The position numbers were made by a program, and so were the translations under genes. The notes beneath the pieces are model-generated. The model was not told the origin of the DNA, ran no database searches, and saw only the letters and a list, made by a program, of their open reading frames with translations. From contig NC_088319.1 of the NCBI RefSeq assembly GCF_910592395.1, forward strand, positions 15,996,001-16,060,000: 64,000 nt of DNA, read 5' to 3'. This document shows positions 1-12,789 of this stretch, one piece after another. This DNA comes from Lineus longissimus. Its lineage: Eukaryota > Nemertea > Pilidiophora > Heteronemertea > Lineidae. The first letter of the stretch is position 1, and every line of letters starts with the position of its first letter.

Positions 1-892
1 ATCAGATATGGCGGATATCATCGCTACCAACAGCAACAACGGTGAATAAAATCCGCTTTTATCTCGCTTGTGGACAGCAATCAACCTCCTTTAAAGGTGT
101 ATGATATTGATGCGAATGAATAACGAATCGTGTGGTAGTTGTGTGAGCCTGACGGTACGGGACTTTGCATGGCGCACGTCAGGGCTTCTCATGGGGCTGT
201 GAAGCAGCACATTACTCAAATCTTTGGGGATTTAAAGAAAATGCATCGGGTAGAAGGTTGAGATAAGAGCGGAAATGACCAGTTGCGGACGCCGGCAAGG
301 CGCTGTACCTAACACCCTTTACCACACGGCGGCAGTAACGTGGCGCGTAGGGGTGCAATAGCATACATCTTCTGACTTCATGCAATTAACAGCCATGCTT
401 TGTCAAATTTGACCATGATTAAAAAGATTGACTTTGAAACCTCTTAGAATCATTTTGTCCTAAAAAAATATCATCTGAAACGGACTACAACTTAACATTT
501 TTAAGTCTAGGTTTTAACGATATGACCAGTATCTCAGAATACTTTTATCTCTTTCACCAACTTTTCACTGTCAATAGCGGTAAGAGATAGCTTATCTCTA
601 AATGACCCTTCTTTATAGAGTTTCGTGGACTTACCCATTAACAGATTACGGTGCGGTATCTCAACGCCAAAATGCCCCTGGGGAAAGATTGGCCAAAGGT
701 CGTTAGCATTTAAAGGTTCCTAAGAAAAGAGGAACACGTCATTTTCAGCATCATGCATGTCGTAATGAACGCCTTGACGAATCTCGATGTCAGAATAACA
801 ATGAAATGTAAATTCAGGATAGAGGCCCGTTGGCGGTGATTCGGCTGACCACTGTACTGGGACTTCACAGTGTCATTCCCGGCAATGACGTA

Positions 893-940
893 ATGACGTG
901 CAATGCATCATGTATCGTAGTACATTGCATCTGACGTCAT
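893..940. repeat. Short hairpin carrying a CRE palindrome
   Basis: Arms 893-905 and 923-940 are inverted copies (ATGACGTGCAATG against CATTGCATCTGACGTCAT) around a short loop. The right arm contains a perfect TGACGTCA at 932-939, the CREB/ATF consensus. It lies about 2.3 kb upstream of the transporter start codon. It may be a chance hairpin or a small element remnant; a regulatory role is inference. Confidence 0.45.
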
Positions 941-2249
941 CAGACCAAAATTCCGGTCTACAGTTTCGTGAGTCTTTGCACATCGGACCGAAATTTCGGG
1001 CTACAGTAGTGAAGTGCAGGTTAAATCAAGTATATCGCCAGATAATTCAACGTTATCCAACATCGCCGGAAAAGTCGGATACGAGTATCTCTAATATCGA
1101 ATGACTCCCCCTCTGCAATAACTTCTGCATCACATCCGTATAATGAATATTGGTACCCAAAGCTGTGCATGCACCATGACCCGATAGCCGATATTATTCA
1201 TGTGATGACGCCGACCCGATGCGGATTACAAAAATCGCCTGATCTATGTGAAATGGTGTGTGAAGGAATACTTCAGTATGGCTGACTCTGACTGTTGTAA
1301 CAAATAATATTATGAGTGCTCCTGATTTATTATGCATGCTGGCTCGTAATTTTACCGTGGGACCGTTCATTCTAAATTGTCAGCGTTATACAGCTGTCCT
1401 TGGAAAACCTTCAGAAATAGGCCTAGAACCTCCGTATTCTGTTGTGAGATTGAATGGGCCCACGCAAACATGACTCGCCAGTATATAGTTCAAAGGTTGC
1501 AGCAGTCAGTGCACCTCTGGCTCCCCTGGTGGTGGACACGCGAAACGTTGACACTACTTCTGGAAACATTATACAACATAATGTTGAAGGTCTTTTAATG
1601 CATTTTTCATTAATGTACCATTCGTGCATGGTAATGAAGCATCGGACCACTCAGAATTGACGATGAAGGATAGGCAGGCATAAGCGCCAGCGGTCGCCAT
1701 TACGTAAATTTGATTATGGCCGATTTAATTGCCCAACGGGAGATTCTGTTGCGACATCTGCGGGTAGCATTACATTTGCGGTACATGCATTTGATTCTTC
1801 AATCTGTAGTCATTTTCATGCAGATGAGACAAGCCAATTTGAGCAGATGCACACTTGAGTGACATCACTGAGAGTTGTATCGGTAGGCATTTTCTATGGG
1901 CCTGCGCAGGGATATGTACATGTATATTGGTGTGGTGACAAGCAGAATACATTAAGAGAAGAAAGGCTTGTTTTAGTGTCGGGAATTTGGTACCTTTTAG
2001 CACTTACGAAAACACGCATTTTGGATATATTTGTTGGTAAGTTCTTACTTACTGTTGGTGAATTTTACTTCATTTGCAGCTTCTAGTAAGGTTCAAACTT
2101 CATTCATTTCATGGGAGTTCATCAATTCCCGCTGCTTCTATCTGAGAGTTCTCGTTTGAGACACTCATTCGATTTCGTATACAATTCTTACAAGGTTCTT
2201 GTAAGATTCTGGATGAAGAAATGGTTTTCAAGAGATATCTTTTAGGTTT

Positions 2250-2480
2250 AAGGTGGACCATAGGCACCACGAGTCCATTTTGGCTAGAACTTGAAATCCT
2301 AAAGCAATTCAAACTCCTTCAAAAAGAAGCAAATGCCAATTTCAATGGTGGAAGTCAGTTCTTTATTTTCCAAAGAACAGCCGCCAAGGTTTCAAATGGG
2401 CGTTGACTTCATCAGAGAGGAGTTCTGATTGCTTTAGGATTTCAAGTTCCAGCCAAAACGGTGGTGTCTATGGTAAACCC
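2250..2480. repeat. Imperfect foldback (inverted repeat) element
   Basis: The segment around 2252-2320 recurs in reverse complement at 2417-2480, for example TTTTGGCTAGAACTTGAAATC against its counterpart with one substitution. Roughly 65-70 bp arms flank a loop of about 95 bp. The pattern fits a non-autonomous hairpin element or an inverted local duplication. I could not define a target-site duplication. Confidence 0.6.
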
Positions 2481-3290
2481 GTGATTGAATTTTAACAACG
2501 AACATGTCACATGACTAATAATAGTAGTAAATCTCATCGTGATTTGTAAACATTATATATCGATATTGAATTTATGAATTTATTGACAATGGTTTGAAGG
2601 TTGGTAAATGAATATACTGTAATGCACATGGCCAACTTACACTGGCTAGTCGAATATAAGAAGAACACACCTGTACCACTCGAGCCAATCGAAGATGCAA
2701 ATAGCCTACCCATCGGGTGTTTGTGCGATCTGAACTGACAGGCTTATCCAACCCATGTAGGAAGTGGAAGAAATGTACAAGCTAGTCTTTGCTAATTTCT
2801 TGCTAATTTTCTATCGCACTGCAGCTACATGCTAACATAAAAATGCAGTTATACACAATTTGCTTTAATTTCTCCGAAAAGCCCTTTGGAGTAATGCATT
2901 GTGCCCTACACAGGAAAAAAACACGGTTTTTCAAAAGCGCAAAATTGTGGTTGCGATGGGTTAAACGTATGCATCGTTACGAGGAATCCTGCAATGCCGA
3001 CATATTAATCAAATGCAAGGAACAACGGGTGTTTTGTGGACCAGCAGAAACATGGTCGTTTCATAAGAGGATGACAGCTGCCGTTCCATCTCGCTTCGCT
3101 GCATCTTACATGTGTCTTGGTCGCTTCTCTTATTGTCACCAACTTGCGAACTCTTGGGGAGTCTAGTGTTTTTCCATATGGACAATATGTCCGTGCCAAA
3201 TCAATACATCGGGTTTTAGCTTCTTTATGATGTTACCTGCATGAAGTGCAGCGATATTGTTTTCTTTCAGGGCATTCTCTCTGATCCACA

Positions 3291-6200
3291 ATGAGCGAAG
3301 ACGCCACGGGTGTCCGGGCGGAGTCTGATATCAAGATGGTGGCCAGGCAAATCAAAACTGAGTGCAGTCAATTCAAACGAACCTTCCTTCGCCGAAAGCT
3401 GATGACCAGAGATGATCAGAAGGAAGGGGACGAGCTAAATAGGTGCTTAACCGTCGTGGACCTCGTCTCCTTGGGGATTGGGAGTTGCTGTGGTTCAGGC
3501 ATGTACATTGTGACCGGTTTCTTGGCGAAAAGTGTGGCCGGGCCTGCTGTGATTCTCAGTTTCCTATTCGGAGGCTTCGCCTCCATTCTTTCAGGTATGA
3601 AAACCATTTCTTAAAGACCAGGTGCGTTTGTAAACAATTCGATTTTTTTTTAATTTTCAGGTTCTCAGGTACATCCCCGTACCCTGCTGCCCTCTCAGGT
3701 TCTCAGGTACATCCCTGTACCCTGCTTCGCTCTCAGGTTCTCAGGTACATCCCCGTACCCTGCTGCCCTCTCAGGTTCTCAGGTACATCCCCGTACCCTG
3801 CTTCCCTCTCAGGTTCTCAGGTACATCCCCGTACCCTGCTGCCCCCTCAGGTTCTCAGGTACATCCCTGTACCCTGCTGCCCTCTCAGGTTCTCAGGTAC
3901 ATCCCTGTACCCTGCTGCCCTGTCCGACCTGTCCGCCTTCTCCTTACACGTCCCCTTCCACTTGCTCAGTCAATAGACTTGACTGGGTATAATCCAGTGG
4001 TCAATGTGGGATACTAGCTGTTGTACAGGAAGACATAGACCATTGACTACGTTCTTCGCTTTATAGAGGTAGCGTTTGCATATACTAATGCAGCAGAGAT
4101 ACAGCATATGTATAACATTATGGAAGTGACTACTTGGCAAGCCCGGCTTACCAAACAGCGACTTTTTCTTGTCCTGAATGGAGAGCCGAACTCATTAATA
4201 TAACAGTAAAGTCTCCAGCTCGCCAAACAGGGTAGATTTTTTACCTGTTTGGCAAGCCCGGCTGGCCGAACAGGGTGGCTTTTTAGTGCTGTTTGGCAAG
4301 CGGCTCTCCAAACAGGACAAAAAAAGATGCCTGTTCGGCGAGCGGCTTGCCAAATAGACCCGGCCTAACATTATTGAGGGCGGACATCTTCCAGGCCGAG
4401 TGGAATATTGGCCACCCTAAATACTAGAGAAGATGCTCACTGGACTCTTCTTCGTTTTCGCGTTCACCAATGTGTGTTAAGATTCGCAATGCCGTGATTA
4501 GGCGCCATGATTTCATGGCACGGGATTTCCGTCTTCGGCAATTTTGATGTCATTAGATGATAAAGTGATTCTTTGCAGGTTTATGTTATGGCGAATTCGG
4601 CGAGCGCGTGCCGCGAACGTCAGGTTCGTCATACGTCTACAGCTACATCACGATAGGCGAGATTGTAGCCTTCATCACCGGATGGAACCTCATCCTGGAA
4701 TACATCATCGGTACAGCTTCCGGGGCGGTTGCTATTAGCGCATGCGTGGACACCATCAGTCATCACGCCATCAGCGGATACATGACAAACAATAGTTTTC
4801 CTGTCATAGGTAAGTGGAGTTAATTCGACCATTTCCCTGATGCTAAAACATACAACAAGAAAAGAAGCCTCCGGCCTAGGTCAATATCACATTCCCCAGG
4901 CCAACAATATCCATATTGCCCTAGATCCGTTTCCGTCATGCCCCTTAATTCACCATCCCAAACAATAGGATGGGTCATATTTCCAAAATGACAAATTGCA
5001 TGAAGTATTAAAAAAGCTATCAAGGCTATAATCTTTTACTGTCTCAACTCGGGATACGACAATTTTCAACTGACCGATTGTAAACTCAAAAAGTTATGTT
5101 GTCTTTCAGAGCGTGAATACCCAGATGCTCTTGGATTCGGCATAAGTGTACTCATGACAACCCTTCTAGCTGTGGGCGTCAAAGAATCTGTCATCTTCAA
5201 CAATGCCCTAAACGCCATTAGTTTGGCAGTTTGGGTGTTCTTGGTCGGTGCGGGGTGTTTCTATGCACAGCCATCACTTTGGGAGCAGTATGGATTCATG
5301 CCTTATGGATGGTCCGGGGTAAGACTTCTTTTCAGTTACCTCGCACGTTCCACCAAAGTAAATTCGCCACGACTCACCCTGAAGAAAAGCTGTTGGGCCT
5401 CTCCGAAGGATGGTTTGAATCGCATGGAGATCGAGGCTTATCTTCAGATTGTGGGAGTGACCATCAACGACCTCTCGGAGGCGAAAATTGACTTCTCCTC
5501 TCACTTGCAGGTATTCTCCGGCGCTGCTACCTGCTTCTACGCCTTCATCGGCTTCGACATCATAGCCACGACGGGGGAGGAGGCAAAGAACCCAAGCCGC
5601 GCCATCCCTCTCTCCATCTGTCTCAGCCTCGTCATCTGCCTCATCGTCTACGTCTCCAGCTCCACTATCCTCACCATGATGGTACCATTCATGGCCATTC
5701 AACCAAACTCCGCCCTGATAAGCATGTTCGCCCAACGGGGATTTCCACAGGCGCAATACGTTGTCATGGTGGGCGCTTTGGCCGGGCTGACTGTGGCCAT
5801 GCTGGGCTCGAATTTCCCAATGCCTCGTGTGATATACGCAATGGCCAAGGATGGGTTGTTGTTCAAGTAAGGCTCTTTCCATCAATGTTCCTATATGAGT
5901 TTGAACATTTGGATCAGCTTCCCAGATATTTAATGGGGTCAGAAATGTATCAATTGTATCTATAGGTTAGACAGCAAGACGGTCAAAATGTCCTGTCGCA
6001 GAATTTGCATTGACAGACCAGTATACTCTTACACTTAAAGCCATGATCAGTTTTTCCCACTGAGTTCCGACTTAAGCTTTGATGTGAAATTGATATCAAA
6101 TCTGTTGATTTTTGCGGCACGAACGACACGGCTTTTGTTTCATGAAACATGCTTTATCTTCCCTTCATTAGGTTTCTATCGTACGTGAATCCGTGGACCA

Positions 6201-8781
6201 AGACAGCTCTATGGGCAACAATTTTATCGGGATCGGTGGCAGCATTGTTGGCATTCTTCGTAGGACTACAGGCGCTCATTGAAATGATGTCTATAGGTAC
6301 GATAATTGCTAGGGTAGAAAGTTTCAACAGAAAATATCAGCATTAGAAACTTGAAAATTCGCAACTCGACTCAACAATTTTAAAGTTTTTCTTCGACTGC
6401 AAAGGCGGTAAGAGTTCTTCGACTGCGAAGTCGGGAAGTGCTAGACTCGCTGCTCAAGCGGGGAGCACACGGCAATATCACGTTGTAGTAGGTTATCCAA
6501 GTCGCAAGGGTTCACTGGAAGGCACAAGGCCACAAAATGAAACCCCTCGGACTTCATCGTTCGTCGTTCGTGCGTAGGTAGGGGTTTCGAAATCTCCCCA
6601 ATGTTCTGAAACCTGTCTGATAACCACGTAGAATTGAGCTAGGATTGCTAGAAGAAGCTTGTTCTCACATCATAGCATCATAATATCATCATTCCAGGTA
6701 CCCTCCTTGCCTATACCATGGTCTCAGTCTCCGTGCTCTCGCTTCGGTATCGCCCCACAGCCGAAGACGAAGAATACCAAGAACTTATTCAATCGGGATC
6801 TGCCGGAGAAAATCCAGAACAAGCCGAGGGCACTTCGGAACCTCTCGAATCAAATATACTCACGAAACGTTCAAAACAGTACGGGGCTGTTGGCCACCAA
6901 GGCCAGGCTACGGACGAACGGAGTTGCATGGATAGAATTCGCTTGAGAATGAACATCAGTACTGTGGCTACTGAAAAGACTTCGAGAAATGTGACGGGCA
7001 TCGTGTGGTATCTTATTGTGATAAACGTTATTCTTTGTTCTATCTTGGCTTGGGGAGAGAACTACATTGCCGCGAAGGCACCTTGGGCGATTACTTCAGC
7101 TGCACTGTTCGCATTCATGTCACTTCTAGGGGTAACTGCCATTTCGTGTTATCCTCAGAGTCGGTGAGTGCCGTTCAACGTTTGTCTCCTTCCTCCCACA
7201 ATAGTTAATCTAAGCTAAGCGTGTCCGATGTGTCTGCGAAACATTTACTGAGAGGACGAATCCTGCTTTAAAATACTGGTAACCATGCAGTGAGCTTCAA
7301 GTAAAGGTTGCCATCCCATGATCAGACGTATCACGGCAGACGGCAGAAGGAAGAAACACATGTAACACCACAATGACGGGCCAAGTTCCCCCAAACGTGG
7401 TTCTTAAATGTTTCTGAACTCATGAGGGGTTGCAAGGCTTTTAGTAGAACCCCATGCCCTCATACACACATCCAACGCCTAATCCCAACTTCCAAAGAAA
7501 CACTGATGTCACAAAGACGTCAGCAATCGCTTAGGGTGTTTATCTCCCGTTCGACCACCAAATTCCGGTGATGCCATAATACCGGAGCTAGCCAGCAGTT
7601 CATTGGAATGCACCTATAGACCTGCAGTATAACAAATTCTTTTTTTTCTCATTATTCACTATTTCAGGAAGAAACTAAACTTCATGGCTCCGTTGGTGCC
7701 TTGGCTCCCTTGTCTGGCTCTATTCCTTAACATGTATCTCATGATGAAGTTATCGCTTATAACTTGGGCCAGATTCGCCGTTTGGTTGGCGTTAGGTGAG
7801 TCAAAATTCAGGAGAAAACATATTATTGTATACCTTTTGAGTCAAAATTCACAGGAGAATAAAACGTACCACGTTCAATGTTGTTGTAACTGGTGGAGAA
7901 TCGAATTATAAACTGAGCCAAAAGAAGAGAACGTGTAAGGAAAAAGAAGACGTTTACGCCTATATCTGCGAAGGCGATGGCGTGCTCCTTGTCGCATTTA
8001 TGACCAGGGCCTGGTTAGTGACAAGATTAGGTCTTGAACATCCAGGCCGTGTTGGGTGAGAGTGGATTGTCAGCCTCCCTATCGTTGCATCGTCCCTTCG
8101 GACGTAATGTGTAGAAAACGATGCGGTGGGCTGGCCCGACCAAATTTGACCAACCTACAGGTAATGTGTTGTTGAGCCCGAGAAAGACAACATCCGCCAT
8201 CCGTCATGTAAATAAGATAGCGCGGCAGTGCTTTGTCGATTCACACCATACTGCACTCAACGAAGCAAAAACCGCTAGCGTGAGGTTGAGATCAGGAACT
8301 TATCACGGATCCTTATACGTATACGTAAAGAAATAACACAAAATTCGTCATCCGCAGAGTTTTATCCGTATACGTGTAAGGCGACTTGATAAGTCGCTGT
8401 TCACAACCTCCTCAATATCGCGTGAAATACCTACCCTTTGTCGTAGCGATCGTAAAAATCCCGTTTTATTTTAGCTTTTGATCGTTCTCTTCTTTCGTAG
8501 GTTCGGCCATATACTTCTTCTACGGAATCAAAGCGGCCGGCGACGTCCAGAAAAGGATAATACTGGAGAATCCAGGGAGCATCGTTTCCATATCAAAAAG
8601 TGAGGCGGATAACCAATACATTCAGGAGCAGGTTGCAAGCGCTTATGAAGAGGCGATGAACGCGAGCAAAGAACAAATAGATAACCCGACGGACTCGGAG
8701 AGACAAGAAATAACCCTGCGCCAACGGGCCGCGGGACATAGCACGTCAGGGGTAGGTTTGGACGTTGACGGGCCCAGTTGA
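3291..8781 (+). CDS. SLC7A14: SLC7A14-like cationic amino acid transporter family protein
   Basis: APC-superfamily SLC7/CAT-type membrane carrier. Coding exons: 3291-3594, 4579-4809, 5110-5318, 5511-5866, 6172-6296, 6698-7163, 7668-7795, 8501-8781. All junctions are GT/AG and phases match throughout, giving 699 aa. A 5'UTR acceptor lies at 3270/3271. Signatures: [19 protein letters not shown] (TM1), [80 protein letters not shown], and a C-terminal four-helix block with [11 protein letters not shown] and ITWARFAVW. From memory these fit vertebrate SLC7A14 better than SLC7A1-3 or SLC7A4; vertebrate SLC7A14 is about 771 aa and lysosomal. A cytosolic loop at about residues 425-495 and the last 75 residues are poorly conserved. 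SLC7A4 is the main alternative. It is convergent with kazrin. Confidence 0.9.
3660..3935. repeat. 38-bp minisatellite in SLC7A14 intron 1
   Basis: Seven near-identical 38-bp units start at 3660, 3698, 3736, 3774, 3812, 3850 and 3888; the last is incomplete. Each unit contains the inverted pair GGTAC...GTACC and the splice-like string CTCTCAGGT. The array begins 65 bp after the exon 1 donor. An open frame crosses it but is a by-product of the repeat. Confidence 0.93.
4137..4366. repeat. Nested inverted-repeat element in SLC7A14 intron 1
   Basis: The word CTGTTTGGCAAGC and its reverse complement alternate several times (CCAAACAG near 4152, 4223 and 4307; CTGTTTGGCAAGC near 4245 and 4289; CTGTTCGGCGAGCGGC near 4333). 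The block could fold into several alternative hairpins. It resembles a small non-autonomous hairpin transposon. No target duplication was resolved. Confidence 0.65.
5319..5510 (+). other. Stop-free, in-frame 192-nt intron of the SLC7A14-like gene
   Basis: Intron between coding exons 3 and 4, with donor GTAAGA at 5319 and acceptor TCACTTGCAG ending at 5510. Its length is 64 codons and it has no stop in the transporter frame, so splicing and retention both keep the reading frame. Splicing joins GWSG directly to VFSGAATC, which is the conserved family sequence, so I treat this as an intron. Retention would insert 64 polar residues just before a conserved membrane helix. Confidence 0.75.
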
Positions 8782-9083
8782 GGATGGTGAAATACGTTGA
8801 ACAAATGAGACAACGGGTTAATGGGAAAGGAGGTTCCGGTGAAGTTCCGTTGAAGGTCGAGCTTTTGGAGACGAGCGATTGCTTTCGCGGCGACCTGCGA
8901 CGTAGCCATGACAGTATGACAATGAGAGCGCGAGTCAATCGGAGGCCGCGTTTCAATAGCAATCGTCATGTTGCCATGATGGCAACCTCCCAGGCCGCAG
9001 CGCAAGTACGTCACCAGGGTACCCATCGGCTTGGCCATATTTTCTCGCATGATATACCAAAATATAATAATTCTGAGTTGATC

Positions 9084-9089
9084 AATAAA
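9084..9089 (+). promoter_or_regulatory. Candidate polyadenylation signal, SLC7A14-like gene
   Basis: AATAAA lies about 300 nt after the stop codon at 8779-8781 and is the first canonical signal downstream. It is followed by T-rich and TG-containing sequence (9100-9121) suited to a downstream element. It implies a short 3'UTR. Confidence 0.5.
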
Positions 9090-9324
9090 TTATCTATAGT
9101 TCATTTCTTCCTGTTGCTTGTTTGACGTCAGAACCTGGCGTGGCTTAGCCGACGGCCACAATCCAGGAAGAACATAAAGATATCAGAGCATTGTCACATC
9201 CATGGAGAATATGTTCGAGCTTCTTACGATATTGAGTCTGGTCAGTTAGGCCAGGATGGTTGGGAACCTTACAGACCACGACGTCGAATAAACCTGATGG
9301 TGTAAATTGGGAGTTCTCTCAACC

Positions 9325-9835
9325 ACCCGGACAAGTCCTGATGCTGTCGGAGGGGAATGAGCTCGTCCAAGTCTTATTTGGACAAATAGGCTACTTGTGC
9401 CTGTCTTCAAGAGCACAGCGAGGTTGAAGCTCCACCAAAGACAGACGAGCCCTGTTGCTGTCTGAAGTGAATGAGCTGGTCCAAGTCCAAATAAAGTATG
9501 GTATGTGTGGTACTTGGGCCGGTCTTCAAGGGCACAGCAAGATAGAAGCTCCACCGAAGACAGAGGAGTCCTGATGCTGTCTGATATGCACGAGTGGCCC
9601 AAGTCTAAATGAATTAGAGTACTTGGGCCAGCTGTCTTCAAGCGCACAGCAAGATAGAAGCTCTGCCAAAGACAGACATATCCCGATGGTGTATGAGGTG
9701 AATGAGCTTGTCCAAATCTTAAAGAAGTGTACTTGGAGCATCTGTGTTCAACAGCACACTGATGATGGAAGCTCCACTAAAGAGAGATGGGTCTGTACTG
9801 TCTCAGGCACATGAGCTTGTCCAAGTCACACAGTG
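9325..9835. repeat. Degenerate ~112-118 bp tandem repeat in a tail-to-tail gap
   Basis: The anchor GAAGCTCCACCAAAGACAG recurs with changes near 9428, 9546, 9657 and 9769, and phrases like CTGATGCTGTCTG...ATGAGCT.GTCCAAGTC recur with the same spacing. About four to five diverged copies fill most of the gap between the convergent SLC7A14-like and kazrin genes. Short open frames here are produced by the repeat. Confidence 0.8.
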
Positions 9836-9910
9836 GCACTCATAGGACAATAGCCACCTGCACTTTTTTAAATGGAACAAAACAAAAACAAATTGGTTAC
9901 ATTTAAAGGA

Positions 9911-9916
9911 TTTATT
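9911..9916 (-). promoter_or_regulatory. Candidate polyadenylation signal, kazrin
   Basis: TTTATT on the + strand reads AATAAA on the - strand. It lies about 2.9 kb past the kazrin stop (12790-12792), in AT-rich sequence with no other gene. If used, it gives a long 3'UTR of about 2.9 kb ending close to the neighbouring transporter's 3' end. Other, earlier signals are possible. Confidence 0.35.
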
Positions 9917-12789
9917 GAGATACAAATACGTCTTCCAACAAAACTGCAATCATAATCAGTTCTAAACTAAAATTTTCTGCTCTGGGAATTTGCACCATAA
10001 GCGACTCTTTCTGTCACTGACATCCCACAACAGTAATATTGCACTCTGAACATGACGGAAATCATGTTCAATTAGATTTAAGAGAAGTCATTCTTACCCG
10101 CCAGGGGGAAAGTTTGTTGGTGAATAAAACATTGCTTGCGGTTACTTCCACCACATACTGTGCAGTGCATATTGGTGTATATACAAAGATGACAAGATAA
10201 ATAAGTTAAAATATATATATGGCAGACATTTATACAGATTATGTATTTCATATTACTGGACCCATTCAATTAATGGAAGGAAGAAAACCTTATGCGCCCT
10301 ACCATGATAATCTAGACTTGAATCAGGGTTTGAGGTGTTTAAACAGATTCGGCTATTATATCGAAAGTTATGCAGACATTAAACAATATGATAGGCATAA
10401 CAAAACAGGTTACCAGAGCAACAGCTGACGTATACATAGCTACAACAACAGTTGCCATGGCAACAGCAATGGTTGCCTTGGTAAAGTGTTGGTTACAAGA
10501 AACAGATGTAGCTAAAATAACTGATGTTGTTGCTTGGGCTTTCAAGACAAACTAAATATGCAATGTCAAGGCTCATTTTAGTGAAAAGCATGATCTTATT
10601 TACAACAAAACAATATTTTAGATATGACATTGTAACCATTTTCTTGCATCGTTATAGTTCCATAATGCTCGCAACAACATTTTTAAAACGTCACATGGAA
10701 ACACCTTTAAGGAAAACACACCACTGAACTCAAATTTAGGCAGAATAAATTACTAGATCGACATAATGTATGTGTGATCCACAGCTTGATGAACTCGATG
10801 GTGCTTATGGTTTATTCACAACTACACAAGACTGACTAATTTGTCTGACATGTACAATCAGCACCACCATTTGGCCAACCACTGAACTATTTATGATACA
10901 GAGACATTCAAACTACAAGCAGGCGCACACTGACGACAGAGTTCAGAGATTACAAAGCCAAACACTAAAAGAGAATTGGGCCAAAACAACGTTACTGTAC
11001 CACAAGAAATCTCACTTAATGTTGGTTTGGAGAAATGGAGAGCTTGTCCCAAAACGAGATATACTCAAATACCAGTGTTTTGACTTAACCATAAAATAAC
11101 TATTTTATGCTGAATTACCATTCTGATCTTATGTAAAGACCTTCAAAATGCAGTTTTTAAATACTGTCTCATCTGAAATGCTGGGCAAATGACCCACACC
11201 ATTCTTCAGCTGTTTATTTCTGGTTGGTAAATGCCCCCCTCCCCCTGCCCCCCGCCCCCCTGAAAACATGCTAGTGCCCGTAGGTAAAGAGAGTGCTCTT
11301 TAAGCGAAATACAGTCTAATGATACGTGCTTCTCCTAGCCAGTGCATTAATGCAATTTTATGTTTACCGTACGTAATATTAGGGCAAAGGTCATGATGAC
11401 TCCTTGAGTGCTTAATTATGCTAACTTTGAGCAGGAAGATCAAGAACTTAAAGAGTAACATCAACTTTGCCCAAGCTAATCAGTACCCCGTACCAAGTCA
11501 AGCGCTGGGAAAAACCGATGACATGTTACCTTTCGTCATGATTGCATTTCATGCACTGGGCCACTAAAACTGAGAGAGTGAGACTCGAAACTAGAGCATA
11601 ATTGACAGATTCATATTAACGCTTTAATCAGAAGGAGTCATGAAATTCATGTTCGCCATTCCAACCTGGTCATGAGAGTATGTAAGGTAAAGTGGTGCAA
11701 TTATAGCCCTATGTCGAAAGCAGATGGCAGTATCCACACTATGCACACAGGGGCAATATATTGTACCTACCAGCCTTACATACAAAATGCACCACAAAAG
11801 GTTCAATATCAAAATCGGTCAGTTTTAAACTTTACACAGGCCTAACCCTGTTTGTTAAAATTCTAATCCTACCCCAATGTAACCCATGTGAGCTAAAATG
11901 AGAAATAAAATGACGTTACGTGCACAAAAGGAAACAACTCACTCGAAGGAAAGGACACAAAGGACAACATGAATCACAATAAAACCAAATCAGAAATAAA
12001 CAGCGTACACAATGGTTTACTCGTCACCGAACAACATGGCAGTACAGATCCAATGACACCGTTAAAGCTTCGATATGTTTACAGCACGCCATCATTTGGA
12101 CGGAAAAAGAACTGAAGACAACATAAGAGTCCGTAACTTTATACAAAGATCTTTTTTAACGTCACTTATCATTAGAATTGGCTCGGTGAGTTAAAAATTA
12201 TTAGACTTTGAGTACAACTACACATGTAATTGATTCACAATCAAGCCACCTTGTGGCGCCACAATACTCATGCACTATATGGTACTGTACACAATTTTTT
12301 TGCTAATTTAAATGCAGACTTTCTAGGTGGCGATTACTCTTTGAGAAGATCATCCACTTTTGTATCATTTGCATAAATCTTAATACACACTAGTGAAAAT
12401 GATTAATACCAATGGTAAACAATAGACATGCCACTGAAACAGGAAATGGTCATTCACAAAAAAACCAACAAAACGAATTTTAAAATCACTGGGAAAACAG
12501 TAAGTTTGGGTAAAGCAAGGTTTTGAAATGTGTGGTTATAAAGTATCTCTGGCAAATAGAAACTCAATCTCATGATCTTAAAATTTAGTTTATCCCCTTA
12601 ATTTATCCCCTCCTTCAAAATCTTGTCATAGAGAACCTTTCACCACACATTTTAAAGCTACTTGCCTAAATAAGTACAAAACAAAATGATTGTCAGGTGA
12701 AGTATTGTAACCACAAGGCATTCGAAATTGAAGTCAAATCAAGTTTCAGACTGGGTATGGCAATGACAGGGTTAATATGAGTACATAAA
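9917..12789 (-). other. Probable kazrin 3'UTR / downstream non-coding region
   Basis: AT-rich sequence without a supported reading frame. It contains a C-rich tract at about 11236-11262. Assignment as 3'UTR rests only on position after the kazrin stop and on the AATAAA near 9911. Confidence 0.35.

Larger units (their letters stand above)
1..3270. other. No supported gene; upstream/5' region of the SLC7A14-like gene
   Basis: No open frame here has splice context or family resemblance; the frames are 60-107 codons and overlap on both strands. The stretch holds a CRE-containing hairpin (893-940) and a foldback repeat (2250-2480). The pyrimidine-rich acceptor ending at 3270 shows that at least one 5' non-coding exon of the downstream transporter lies upstream, probably here or left of the window. 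I could not place its donor or a promoter. Confidence 0.6.

Noticed and set aside
3443-3976. 177-codon + frame across the intron 1 minisatellite
   Set aside because: Out of frame with the conserved transporter exon it overlaps, and most of it is translation of the 38-bp repeat.
5274-5885. 203-codon - strand frame opposite transporter exons 3-4
   Set aside because: Antisense shadow of a clearly conserved SLC7 exon; no family resemblance.
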